The notes under the pieces are model-generated. The model was not told the origin of the DNA, did not search any database, and was given only the letters and a program-made list of their open reading frames with translations. Below are positions 27,869 through 36,090 of a stretch of 53,993 bases of DNA, one piece after another. Each line of letters begins with the position of its first letter. Positions within the stretch are counted from its first letter, which is position 1. The stretch lies in contig CACGEW010000007.1 of the NCBI GenBank assembly GCA_902572345.1, positions 1 through 53,993 of the forward strand, read 5' to 3'. The stretch is from an uncultured Pelagibacteraceae bacterium (GTDB taxonomy: Bacteria; Pseudomonadota; Alphaproteobacteria; Pelagibacterales; Pelagibacteraceae). The translations under genes and the position numbers were made by a program.

Positions 27869-28699
27869 ATGCCTTTGATTAAAGCTTTTAGAATGGATGG
27901 TTTAGGTAATAGATTTATTATCATAGATAGAAGAGAAAAATCCATAAATATACCTAAAGAAAAAATAATTCATTTGGGAAATTTAAAATCTTTTCATCGT
28001 AACATTGAATTTGATCAAATTATATTTATTGAAAAAGAAATTAATAATACTTTTCCCATAACCATTTTTAATCCAGATGGAGGCGAGGTAAGTGCATGTG
28101 GAAATGGAAGTAGGTGTGTGGCTTACTTGTTAGGTAAAGACTTAAATAATAAAGAAATTAAGTTAAAAACAAATAATAGAATGCTTAATGCAAAAATTGT
28201 TGGGAAGTCAGATGTTCAACTGGAAATGGGGAAACCTGTATTTGAGTGGAATAAAATTCCATTAAAAGAAAAGGTAGATCACAAAAATATAACTCTAGAT
28301 ATTGATGGTAAAAAATTTACCGATGGATTTAGCCTCAATGTTGGAAACCCACATATAATTTTTTTTGTTAAAGATTGTTTTGAATATGATCTAAAAATAT
28401 TAGGACCAAAAATAGAGACTCATGAATTATTTCCTGAAAGAACTAACGTTACTTTTGCACAAATAGACGACGAAAATAATATTATAGTCAATGTTTGGGA
28501 ACGAGGCGCAGGATTAACAAAAGCTTGCGGAACAGCAGCTTGTGCTACTGCTGTTGCAGCATTTATCAAGAAGTTAACAAAAAATGATATCAATATTAAA
28601 TTTGAAGAAGGAAGTTTAAATATTAAAATCGATTCAGATCTTAATATATTTATGAGAGGTCCAGTTTCAGAAATAAAACATACTAGCCTTGAAATCTAA
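27869..28699 (+). CDS. dapF: Diaminopimelate epimerase
   Basis: DapF interconverts LL- and meso-diaminopimelate for lysine and peptidoglycan synthesis. The 276 residues carry the two catalytic cysteines in SACGNGSRCVAY (Cys77) and KACGTAACATA (Cys220), and the conserved NVGNPHIIFF. Immediate adjacency to ftsY (stop followed directly by ATG) shows an operon. In many alphaproteobacteria a tRNA methylthiotransferase gene lies between dapF and ftsY; it is absent here. Confidence 0.97.
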   Translation: MPLIKAFRMDGLGNRFIIIDRREKSINIPKEKIIHLGNLKSFHRNIEFDQIIFIEKEINNTFPITIFNPDGGEVSACGNGSRCVAYLLGKDLNNKEIKLKTNNRMLNAKIVGKSDVQLEMGKPVFEWNKIPLKEKVDHKNITLDIDGKKFTDGFSLNVGNPHIIFFVKDCFEYDLKILGPKIETHELFPERTNVTFAQIDDENNIIVNVWERGAGLTKACGTAACATAVAAFIKKLTKNDINIKFEEGSLNIKIDSDLNIFMRGPVSEIKHTSLEI

Positions 28700-29620
28700 A
28701 TGGGTTTATTTGATAAATTTAAGATAGGATTAGGTAAAAGTTCAGATGGGCTAACTACCGGCTTTAAAAATATATTTTCCAAAAAAAAAATTGATGAAAA
28801 TGTCCTTACAGAATTTGAAGAATTAATTATAACTTCTGATGCAGGAGTAGAAGTTGCAAAAGAACTAAGAAAAGATTTTGAGAATTTCAAAGTTGATAAA
28901 AAATTAGAAGATCATAAAGAAATTTTAAAACTGATAGCGGATAAATTAGCAATTAATCTTCAAAAGTACGAAAAAGATCTAAGCCTAATGGGAAATGCAA
29001 AGTCTGCTGTGATAGTTGTATCCGGAGTAAACGGGGTTGGAAAAACAACTAGTATTGGAAAACTTGGGAAGTATTTTAAAGACAATAATAGATCTGTGGT
29101 TTTTGGAGCTGCGGATACTTTTAGAGCAGCTGCCATAGATCAACTGCAAGTTTGGGCTGCGAAAGTCAAAGTTGATATTATTAAATCTGAAATCAATAGT
29201 GATCCAGCTTCTGTGGCTTTTAAGACTGCTGAATTTGCAAAAAAAAATGAAATTGATGTAGCTTTGATTGACACAGCGGGCAGGCTTCAAAATAAAAAAA
29301 ATTTAATGGAAGAGTACAAAAAAATTATAAATGTCCTTAAAAAAATCGACCCTTCTTATCCTAACGAAGTAATTCTTGTCTTAGATGCAACTACAGGTCA
29401 AAATGCACTTAATCAAGTTGAAGAATTTAGTAAGATACATGATTTGACAGGTTTAATTGTTACCAAACTTGATAGTACTGCTAAGGGAGGAGTTGTTTTA
29501 GCAATCTGTAAAAAATTTAAACTTCCAATTGTTGCTGTAGGAATGGGTGAGAAGGAAACTGATCTACAACCCTTTAATGCTGAATATTTTTCAAAAGCTT
29601 TATTAGGAATTGAAAATTAA
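28700..29620 (+). CDS. ftsY: Signal recognition particle receptor FtsY
   Basis: FtsY is the membrane-associated GTPase that receives SRP-ribosome complexes. The 306 residues contain the N domain and the G domain, with P-loop GVNGVGKTTSIGKL near 109-122, FGAADTFRAAA, IDTAGRLQNK and TKLDSTAKGG. The long acidic A domain of E. coli FtsY is absent, as in many small genomes, and the N-terminal amphipathic MGLFDKFKIGLGKS probably gives membrane contact. Both SRP GTPases (ffh and ftsY) thus flank the same spacer. It overlaps the convergent hydrolase gene by 4 bp. Confidence 0.97.
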   Translation: MGLFDKFKIGLGKSSDGLTTGFKNIFSKKKIDENVLTEFEELIITSDAGVEVAKELRKDFENFKVDKKLEDHKEILKLIADKLAINLQKYEKDLSLMGNAKSAVIVVSGVNGVGKTTSIGKLGKYFKDNNRSVVFGAADTFRAAAIDQLQVWAAKVKVDIIKSEINSDPASVAFKTAEFAKKNEIDVALIDTAGRLQNKKNLMEEYKKIINVLKKIDPSYPNEVILVLDATTGQNALNQVEEFSKIHDLTGLIVTKLDSTAKGGVVLAICKKFKLPIVAVGMGEKETDLQPFNAEYFSKALLGIEN

Positions 29621-30417
29621 AGTTTATTGATAAAATTTTTAATCTTAGAGAGTAATTCTTCGTTATACTCCATCATGTGATCATCGTTATCAGGAAAATA
29701 ACTAAATTTGGGATTATTAGCTTTTTCAAAAAGTTCTAGTCCCATTATTTGGGGCACGATATTATCTTTTTTTCCGTGCATAATTAAAATTGGAGAATTA
29801 ATTTTTTTGATTTTATTTTTAGAGTCATATCTATCTTTAAGTAGTAAATTAATCGGTAAGTATGGATAATAGATTTTTGCTGCATCAGCTATTGAAGTAA
29901 ATGGAGATTCTAAAATAACTCCGGCAAATTTATTATTTGAGGCTAGTTCGGTAGCTACACCAGTTCCTAAAGACTCTCCATATAAAATAATATCATTTTT
30001 ATTTATTCCTTGTTCATTAAGCCATTCAACAACCCTATTACCATCGTGATAGAGGTTTTTCTCTGAGGGTTTGCCCTTATTTCCACTAAAACTTCTCCAT
30101 GAAATCAATAAAATATTTACATCAAGTTTATTAAGCTCATTAAGTTTATGTACTCTATTTAAGAGATTTCCAGCATTTCCATGAAAAAAAAGTATTGTTT
30201 TAAATTTAGATAAATCTTTTTTTATAAACCAAGATTTAAGTGAAATATTTTCATCTGTATTAATAAATAATTCTTCATATTCAAAAATAATTTTGTCGTT
30301 TAGATAATTATTTTCACTGGGGTGATATAATAAATTTCTTTGATAAAAATATATAAAAATAGTTATTCCGATATAAGCTAAGATTATTGAGCTTGCTGCT
30401 AAATAAAAATATTTCAT
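29617..30417 (-). CDS. Alpha/beta hydrolase with N-terminal membrane anchor (BEM46/ABHD13-like)
   Basis: One hydrophobic N-terminal helix (about 5-25) precedes an alpha/beta hydrolase domain. The oxyanion motif is FFHGNAGN near 78-84, the nucleophile is in YGESLGTG (Ser149), the acid is probably Asp218 in HGKKDNIVP, and the histidine is His247 in DDHMMEYN. FHGNAGN and GxSxGTGVA are hallmarks of the ABHD13/BEM46 group. The substrate is unknown. It starts inside the last 4 bp of the EamA gene and ends overlapping ftsY, so it is the last gene of the dctPQM-amidase-EamA series. Confidence 0.85.
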   Translation of the reverse strand: MKYFYLAASSIILAYIGITIFIYFYQRNLLYHPSENNYLNDKIIFEYEELFINTDENISLKSWFIKKDLSKFKTILFFHGNAGNLLNRVHKLNELNKLDVNILLISWRSFSGNKGKPSEKNLYHDGNRVVEWLNEQGINKNDIILYGESLGTGVATELASNNKFAGVILESPFTSIADAAKIYYPYLPINLLLKDRYDSKNKIKKINSPILIMHGKKDNIVPQIMGLELFEKANNPKFSYFPDNDDHMMEYNEELLSKIKNFINKL

Positions 30418-31319
30418 GATTTAATCTTCCTTGCTAAATATACACCAGCGAAGACAAAAGCTGCTCCAAAATAATGGAAATTTAAAAGAGCTTCATCGAA
30501 AAGTATAATGCCATAAATAGCAGAATAAATTGAAAAAATATAAAGAGTAAAACCAGTTAATGAAGCTCCCAAATATTTTTGCACTTTAGTATATAAAGTA
30601 AAAGCAATGATGCCCGGCGATATAGCTGCGAACAATACCCAAAATATAAAATTAATGTTGAAGCTAGTATTAAAATAAAAAACTTCTTCTAAAATATAAA
30701 AAGGAAACAAAGATATAGCCCCAAACATTGCTATTAGAGTAAATCTAGCCATCAAACTAAATTTACTTTTCCAATTTAAAAGATAGATCGAATAGATCGC
30801 CCATCCCATCGCAGCTCCTATCATCCATAAGTCCCCAGATGTAAATTTAAAATTTATTAATAAATCTAAGTTTCCTTTACTAATAATTGCAAGAACACCA
30901 ATGAGACATAAAACCAAACCTAAAATTCTTGAAAAATTTATTTTATCCTTGAAAAACATTACCGACAGAATAATTATAAAAACTGGTGATGAAGTATAAA
31001 TAATACCCATATTCGCCATCGTAGTTGACATTCCAGCTATGAAAGGAAATGCACCACAAACACCGCAACCCATCGACCCAAGAAAAAACAGTTTCCAGAA
31101 CTCTTTATTTATAAATTTTTTATTTGAAAGAATTTCACTATAGAAAAAAGGCAATAAAATTAAAAATACAGTTAGCCATCGCCAAAAAGCTAAAGATACT
31201 GGAGGTACATACTCTACTCCCCCACGCGCAACTATAATATTTGTTGCCATAAAGATTGGCTGAATGAATAATAATAAATAAGGAAAGTAACTATTATTTT
31301 TTGTCAATGAAGGCTTCAT
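30414..31319 (-). CDS. EamA/DMT-family transporter
   Basis: The 301 residues form about ten transmembrane helices in two EamA repeats. The second repeat starts with the charged loop and SGDLWMIGAAMGWAIYSIYL near 165-185. Members of this family export or import small metabolites and amino acids; the substrate here is unknown. It overlaps the downstream hydrolase by 4 bp and the upstream 59-residue gene by 26 bp, which supports co-translation with the amidase-TRAP genes. Confidence 0.85.
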   Translation of the reverse strand: MKPSLTKNNSYFPYLLLFIQPIFMATNIIVARGGVEYVPPVSLAFWRWLTVFLILLPFFYSEILSNKKFINKEFWKLFFLGSMGCGVCGAFPFIAGMSTTMANMGIIYTSSPVFIIILSVMFFKDKINFSRILGLVLCLIGVLAIISKGNLDLLINFKFTSGDLWMIGAAMGWAIYSIYLLNWKSKFSLMARFTLIAMFGAISLFPFYILEEVFYFNTSFNINFIFWVLFAAISPGIIAFTLYTKVQKYLGASLTGFTLYIFSIYSAIYGIILFDEALLNFHYFGAAFVFAGVYLARKIKS

Positions 31320-31473
31320 AAAACATCATTACAATTACCATGCCCATTAAAATGTAAACAGGAAGCACATCAAAAAAACCTATCATCATTGATCTAGTTA
31401 ATGTCGTAGCTAGACCAATTAAAAAAAACGTACAGAGTGCAACTCCAATAATTATTGTAACTTTATCCTTCAT
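31294..31473 (-). CDS. Small two-helix membrane protein, 59 residues, unknown function
   Basis: I read this by hand in the gap between the amidase and EamA genes. It starts with ATG at 31473 inside the amidase 3' end (11-nt overlap) and stops with TAA at 31294-31296 inside the EamA start (26-nt overlap). The protein begins MKDKVTIIIGVALCTFF and ends FYEAFIDKK. Two hydrophobic segments at about 4-24 and 36-52 are joined by a short loop containing Arg and Asp. I do not recognise a family. The overlaps on both sides and the membrane-like composition argue for a real gene rather than a random open frame, though composition bias in AT-rich DNA favours such frames. Confidence 0.6.
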   Translation of the reverse strand: MKDKVTIIIGVALCTFFLIGLATTLTRSMMIGFFDVLPVYILMGMVIVMMFYEAFIDKK

Positions 31474-32797
31474 CTTTGCAATTTTTCTCTAGCCAGTTCG
31501 CTGTTCCCAAGAATCTTAAGTCATCTAGTTTGTCGCCAACTACCTGAACGCCTAATGGTAGGTCATTTTCACCTGTAAGTAAAGGTAAGGAAATTGTGGG
31601 TAATCCAAGGTATGTCCAAATTTTTTGGAAGTCTGCACTACCTGTAGATTTCAATCCCTTATCTGCTACTCCGCTTGATGAAGGAGTAATAATTCCATGA
31701 TAGTCCTCAAAAACTTCTTTGTAAGATTCATAGCTTTGCTTCATAAAATCTGCAGCATCTCCATATTCTTTTGCGGAATATTTTAATCCTCTGGAAATAG
31801 CTTCTCTCATTTCTTTTGATAGTTTTGTTTTATCTTTTTTATAATAAACCTGAAAATTATTTGCCATATCAACTTCATGAATTATTTGATGATACTTTGG
31901 AATATCTTCAAAATACGATGGTGTATCAAAGACCTCAATATTCTTTTTAAAATTTTTAATTAAAAATTCAAAAGCCTGTTGAGATTTCTTATTGATATTT
32001 TTCCAATTCTTTGTTTTGTAAAAAATAAACTTAGGATCAAAAACAGGGCCTTTCTCACATTCCTCCACCATCTTTTCTGCAGCAAAATAAACCGTTGAGG
32101 GATCGTGTAAATCTTTTCTAATTAGTGACTTAGCAAGTAAAGCAACATCTTTTACAGTTTTACCAAACACACCCATTGTATCTAATTTATCTGAAACTTT
32201 TAGAACACCATTTCTTGAGATCAATCCATAAGAAGGTTTATAGCCAACAACTCCGCAATATGATGCTGGTCTAATTACTGAACCTCCAGTTTGAGAACCA
32301 ACCGATAAAGGCGCCATATGTGCAGCAACTGCAGCTGCTGATCCGCTTGATGAACCTCCCGGAGTTCTTGCATAATCATGAGGATTTTTTGTTTTAGAGG
32401 GGTGTATGTAAGCAAGTTCACAAGTAACAGTTTTACCCATTATTATTGCACCCGAGTTTTTTAATAAGTTAACAATTTCAGAGTCCTGTGAATTAGACAT
32501 TTTTTTTCTAAATACTGTCCCACATTCAGTCGGCATGTCATAAGTTCCTATAATATCTTTTATTGCAACTGGCATCCCGTGCAATGGTCCTAGAGGTTTT
32601 CCAGATTTTCTATAAGTATCCGCTTCTTCAGCTTTTTCTATTAAAAGTTTCTTATCTATAAATTGCCAAGCTTGAACATCTTTTTCAAATTTTTTTATTC
32701 TATCTAAATATGCTGTGCAAAGATCGACGGATGATATTTCACCTGAATAAAGTTTTTGAGATAACTCGTATGCACTTAAAGATGTAACGTCTATCAT
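31463..32797 (-). CDS. Amidase (amidase signature family)
   Basis: The 444 residues carry the Ser-cisSer-Lys triad of amidase-signature enzymes. The lysine is in GMPVAIKDI (Lys80), the glycine/serine-rich motif is PGGSSSGSAAA near 146-156, and the nucleophilic serine is in GSQTGGSVIRPA (Ser173). The family includes amide hydrolases and GatA, but there is no gatB or gatC partner here, so a catabolic amidase is likelier than the transamidosome subunit. It lies 9 bp after dctM and may act on the compound imported by the TRAP system; that is inference. Confidence 0.88.
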   Translation of the reverse strand: MIDVTSLSAYELSQKLYSGEISSVDLCTAYLDRIKKFEKDVQAWQFIDKKLLIEKAEEADTYRKSGKPLGPLHGMPVAIKDIIGTYDMPTECGTVFRKKMSNSQDSEIVNLLKNSGAIIMGKTVTCELAYIHPSKTKNPHDYARTPGGSSSGSAAAVAAHMAPLSVGSQTGGSVIRPASYCGVVGYKPSYGLISRNGVLKVSDKLDTMGVFGKTVKDVALLAKSLIRKDLHDPSTVYFAAEKMVEECEKGPVFDPKFIFYKTKNWKNINKKSQQAFEFLIKNFKKNIEVFDTPSYFEDIPKYHQIIHEVDMANNFQVYYKKDKTKLSKEMREAISRGLKYSAKEYGDAADFMKQSYESYKEVFEDYHGIITPSSSGVADKGLKSTGSADFQKIWTYLGLPTISLPLLTGENDLPLGVQVVGDKLDDLRFLGTANWLEKNCKDEG

Positions 32798-32806
32798 TTA
32801 AATTTA

Positions 32807-34168
32807 TTAATTAGCAAATAAAGTATCTGGCAACCAAAGAGCTATTCCCGGGAAGAGATACATTAAAAACATAGCTAATATAACTATACCTAGAAAAGGC
32901 ATAATACCTTTAAATATTTCCATTAACTCTACATTTTTACTTTGTACACCTTTTAAATAGTACGCGGACATGGCCATGGGTGGAGTTAAAAATGAAGTTT
33001 GTAAATTTAAAGCAATTAACATTGCAAAAAAGTAAGGGTTAACTTCAAAAAATGCCACTAAAGGTAAAAATATTGGTACAAAAATGATTAATATCTCTGT
33101 CCACTCTAATGGCCAACCCAGCAAGAAAATTATAATTTGAGTAATGACCAAGAACTGCCAAGGTTGTAGATTCATTGATTTAAAGAAATGTTCAAATACT
33201 TCGTGTCCACCTAAATAAGAGAAAACTGAAGCAAAGGTCCATGATCCTATAAACAACCACATAATCATGGCAGTCGTTTTTGCAGTTAAAAATACCGACT
33301 CTTTAAAATTTTTCCACTTAAGCGTTTTATAAAAATATGAGAGCACTAATGCTCCAAATGCTCCAACGGCTGCAGCTTCTGCAGGAGTTGCAAGTCCTCC
33401 TAAAATAGTTCCTAAAACTAAAATTATTAAAGAAAAAAGTGGTAAGAAAGAAACCATTACCTCTTTTAGAATAACTGATCTTGGCGGAATATCTTCTTTA
33501 GGTGGTTTAGGTGCGATCGAAGGATTAAAATAAGCTAAAGTTACCGCATAACCTATATATAATCCTGCTAATAATAATCCTGGAAATATTGCTGCAGCAA
33601 ATAATCTTAAAGGAGAGAGTTGAGCAATTACAGAATAAACGATTAACATAATGCTTGGTGGAATTAAGATCCCTAAACAACCTCCAGAACAAATTACTCC
33701 AGATGCAAATTTTTTATCATATCCCGCTCTGATCATCGCAGGCCAAGCAAGAAGCCCCATTAAAGTTACCACGGCTCCGATAATTCCAGTCGCTGTAGAA
33801 AATAAAGCACAAGTAACTAATGCAGCTACTGCCATTGAAGCTGGTAGTCTGTGTGAGGCTAGTCTAATCGCAAAAAATAATCTTGAAACTATTCCAGCTC
33901 TTTCAACTAAATACCCCATAAACAAAAAGAGTGGAACCGCGGTCAAAACTGTATTGTCCATAACGGTATAAGTATTTTGGACGAATAATTGGAAGATTCT
34001 ATTATCAAGAAGGTGTTCCATTCTTGTTGGGTCAAAGTAAGCGTAATAACCAAAACCAACTCCCATTGCCATTAATGTAAATGCTATTGGGAATCCAAGT
34101 AGCACTGCAAACAGGAATATTCCCATCATTAAAATTGCTATTTCAGGATTTGTTAAACTAAATAACAT
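32807..34168 (-). CDS. dctM: TRAP transporter large permease subunit (DctM-like)
   Basis: DctM is the ion-coupled permease of a tripartite ATP-independent periplasmic transporter. The 453 residues have about 12-13 helices, with the conserved TGIIGAVVTLMGLLAWPAM, GGCLGILIPPSIMLIVYS and ATPAEAAAVGAFGAL. The long form and sequence fit the FcbT3/mannitol-chloroaromatic group rather than the C4-dicarboxylate prototype. It overlaps dctQ by 11 bp. Confidence 0.93.
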   Translation of the reverse strand: MLFSLTNPEIAILMMGIFLFAVLLGFPIAFTLMAMGVGFGYYAYFDPTRMEHLLDNRIFQLFVQNTYTVMDNTVLTAVPLFLFMGYLVERAGIVSRLFFAIRLASHRLPASMAVAALVTCALFSTATGIIGAVVTLMGLLAWPAMIRAGYDKKFASGVICSGGCLGILIPPSIMLIVYSVIAQLSPLRLFAAAIFPGLLLAGLYIGYAVTLAYFNPSIAPKPPKEDIPPRSVILKEVMVSFLPLFSLIILVLGTILGGLATPAEAAAVGAFGALVLSYFYKTLKWKNFKESVFLTAKTTAMIMWLFIGSWTFASVFSYLGGHEVFEHFFKSMNLQPWQFLVITQIIIFLLGWPLEWTEILIIFVPIFLPLVAFFEVNPYFFAMLIALNLQTSFLTPPMAMSAYYLKGVQSKNVELMEIFKGIMPFLGIVILAMFLMYLFPGIALWLPDTLFAN

Positions 34169-34742
34169 CTTTTTGATCCTCGTCTTGTGAAGTTCTCATT
34201 AACATTTTTTCTGTCTCTTCTGCTACAACCATCCGAGCAGGCCAATGACCAGTTTGAATGCAAATGATTGCTCTACATACTTCGCTGATACCTTGTATCG
34301 TTAATAAAATTCCTGCAGCAGGAATTAAAGATTTAGCCATATAAATTTGAATTTGTGCAGGACTATTCCAACTTGTTTCTTTAATTTTCCATGCAAGCGA
34401 AGCGTACTCGTAGCCATAAAACGCGAGAGCAAGCACACCTGGAAAGAAAAATATAAAATATAAAACTAAATCGATGTAACCCTGAGTTCTGGGTTTAAAA
34501 AGTCTGTAAATTACATCACCTCTCACATGAGCCTCTGTAGAGAGAGTGTACGCGCCTGCCATCATAAAAATCGCACCGTACATTTGTAAACTGAAATCAA
34601 AATTCCATAAGGTAGGGGCATTAAATGCATATGCCATAACTACTTCGTAGCAAGTTCCTCCCATTAAAATTACAATACACCAAGAAAATGCCTTTCCAAC
34701 GGAAGTGCTTAAAGTGTCTGCAAAGTGAATAAATCCCCTCAT
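34158..34742 (-). CDS. dctQ: TRAP transporter small permease subunit (DctQ-like)
   Basis: The 194-residue protein has four transmembrane helices as expected for DctQ. The central TLSTEAHVRGDVIYRLF motif is typical of the small subunit in the COG4665-type TRAP systems. It pairs with the adjacent large permease. It is separated from dctP by 85 bp that contain a strong hairpin, so the permease genes may be expressed at a lower level than the binding protein. Confidence 0.92.
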   Translation of the reverse strand: MRGFIHFADTLSTSVGKAFSWCIVILMGGTCYEVVMAYAFNAPTLWNFDFSLQMYGAIFMMAGAYTLSTEAHVRGDVIYRLFKPRTQGYIDLVLYFIFFFPGVLALAFYGYEYASLAWKIKETSWNSPAQIQIYMAKSLIPAAGILLTIQGISEVCRAIICIQTGHWPARMVVAEETEKMLMRTSQDEDQKDVI

Positions 34743-34780
34743 GAAATTTTAAACTATTCTAATTTTTTTGTTATTTCCAT

Positions 34781-34812
34781 AAAAAAAGGGGGCGATAAAT
34801 CACCCCCTTTTT
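34781..34812 (-). terminator. GC-rich hairpin with T tract between dctP and dctQ
   Basis: Five G at 34788-34792 pair with five C at 34803-34807, flanked by seven A before and five T after, so the stem can extend through A-T pairs on both sides with a 10-base loop. On the minus strand the stem is followed by a run of seven T, the form of a rho-independent terminator. Because dctQ-dctM lie beyond it, it probably acts as an attenuator and/or 3' stabiliser that keeps dctP mRNA in excess, a common arrangement for binding-protein genes. Confidence 0.8.
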
Positions 34813-34827
34813 ACGTTTAAAATATAA

Positions 34828-35976
34828 TTAAATTTTAACTTTAGCTATAGAGCCAAATTCATTCTCGTAAGCCAACTTATAATTTGGTTGGTTCATGAGT
34901 AAGTATTTCATAACTCTTTTCGCGTAAGCTTTTTGTGAATCTACAATCTTTTTAAAGAATGGATCTTTCTTATTGAAGTCTCCGATTACTTTATCCCAAC
35001 CTTTTAATTGTTGAGCTAAGATCGCATCAGATGTTTGATACACATTTACTTTGTGCTGGTTCATCAATTTAGATAAGTCAGCAGAGTATCTTACTAATGC
35101 TTTAAAGTAGTTATCACTGTTTGCAGCATAAGCAGCATTTTTTAGAATAGCCTGATGCTTAGGCGATAATCCATTAAATGTCTTCTTATTTACTGGAATT
35201 TCAAACATCTCTTGTGATTGGTGGAAGCTTCCTAAGTGATAATGCTTAGAAACGTCTTGCATACCAAACTGAGAGTCTGATGTTGGGTTGTTAAACTCAG
35301 CAGCTTCAATCAAACCTGTCTTCATTGCAGGCTGAATTTCACCACCTGGTAATTGTCTTACAACCATTCCCATTGCTGTTAATACGTTAGTAGCTAAACC
35401 TACTGTTCTGTACTTCATACCTTTTACATCAGATACTTTTGTTACGTTCTTTTTGAACCAACCAAAAGGCTGTGCAGGCATTGGCATATGGAAGAAACCA
35501 ATATAATCGAAACCTACTTTTGCAAGAGTTTCATCATAAAGTTTTCTACCTCCACCATACTCTATCCATCCCATAATTTCTTGAGATGACATTCCGTATG
35601 ACGGACCAGTACCGAATAGAGAAGCTGCTGGATTTTTTCCATACCAGTAAGCTGTTACCCAGTGTCCCATATCAAGTACACCTGAACTTACTGCTTGTCC
35701 AATTTCCGAAGTTTTTACTACAGCTCCAACTGGCTGAAGATCAATTTTTAATTCACCTCCAGACATGTCGCTTACCATTTTTGCGTAGTCGCCAGCCATT
35801 TCAAAGAAAATGTTAGCGCCTGACGGCCAAGCCGCTTGCATCTTTAAAGTCTGAGGAGCACCTAATGCAATGTTTGGCATTGCAACAGTTGCTGCCGCTG
35901 CAGCACCCGTAGCTGCTGCTGCTTTAAAGAACTTACGTCTTGATGGAGTTTTTACTCCCTTTATTTTTTTTGACAT
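34828..35976 (-). CDS. dctP: TRAP transporter substrate-binding protein (DctP/TakP-like)
   Basis: The periplasmic receptor captures an organic acid and hands it to DctQM. The 382 residues start with a twin-arginine signal, SRRKFFKAAA, then an alanine-rich hydrophobic stretch to about residue 39. The mature part contains GMKYRTVGLA, where the arginine is the conserved carboxylate-binding residue of TRAP receptors, and AAEFNNPTSD. The family resembles the COG4663 (FcbT1/TakP) group, which includes 2-oxoacid binders. A 2-oxo- or 2-hydroxyacid ligand would fit the neighbouring glycolate genes but is unproven. A GGAGG Shine-Dalgarno lies at 35985-35981. Confidence 0.93.
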   Translation of the reverse strand: MSKKIKGVKTPSRRKFFKAAAATGAAAAATVAMPNIALGAPQTLKMQAAWPSGANIFFEMAGDYAKMVSDMSGGELKIDLQPVGAVVKTSEIGQAVSSGVLDMGHWVTAYWYGKNPAASLFGTGPSYGMSSQEIMGWIEYGGGRKLYDETLAKVGFDYIGFFHMPMPAQPFGWFKKNVTKVSDVKGMKYRTVGLATNVLTAMGMVVRQLPGGEIQPAMKTGLIEAAEFNNPTSDSQFGMQDVSKHYHLGSFHQSQEMFEIPVNKKTFNGLSPKHQAILKNAAYAANSDNYFKALVRYSADLSKLMNQHKVNVYQTSDAILAQQLKGWDKVIGDFNKKDPFFKKIVDSQKAYAKRVMKYLLMNQPNYKLAYENEFGSIAKVKI

Positions 35977-35980
35977 ATGT

Positions 35981-35985
35981 CCTCC
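35981..35985 (-). promoter_or_regulatory. Strong Shine-Dalgarno of dctP
   Basis: The minus strand reads GGAGG four bases before the dctP ATG. Most genes in this window have only weak or no Shine-Dalgarno sequences, so this site fits the high expression expected for a periplasmic binding protein and supports the chosen start. Confidence 0.75.
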
Positions 35986-36067
35986 GTTGTTAATTAACTA
36001 AAATATTTAAACATAAACTGATTTCAGAGTCTTCATATATTTTTAGAATTATTTTAAAGTAAAATTA

Positions 36068-36084
36068 TTTAGATTCAATCTAAA
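36068..36084 (-). terminator. Possible weak terminator after the 2-hydroxyacid dehydrogenase gene
   Basis: TTTAGATT at 36068-36075 is the inverse of AATCTAAA at 36077-36084, giving a stem of about six pairs with a five-base loop 7 bp after the stop of the upstream gene. On the minus strand it is followed by AATAATTTT. The stem is AT-rich and weak. It is the only structure I see in the 114-bp gap before dctP, which otherwise must hold the dctP promoter. Confidence 0.35.
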
Positions 36085-36090
36085 GGTGTA

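Noticed and set aside
31463-32797. Amidase as GatA of the Asp/Glu-tRNA amidotransferase
   Set aside because: No gatB or gatC nearby, and it sits within a transport cluster; a catabolic amidase is more likely, though sequence comparison would be needed to be certain.
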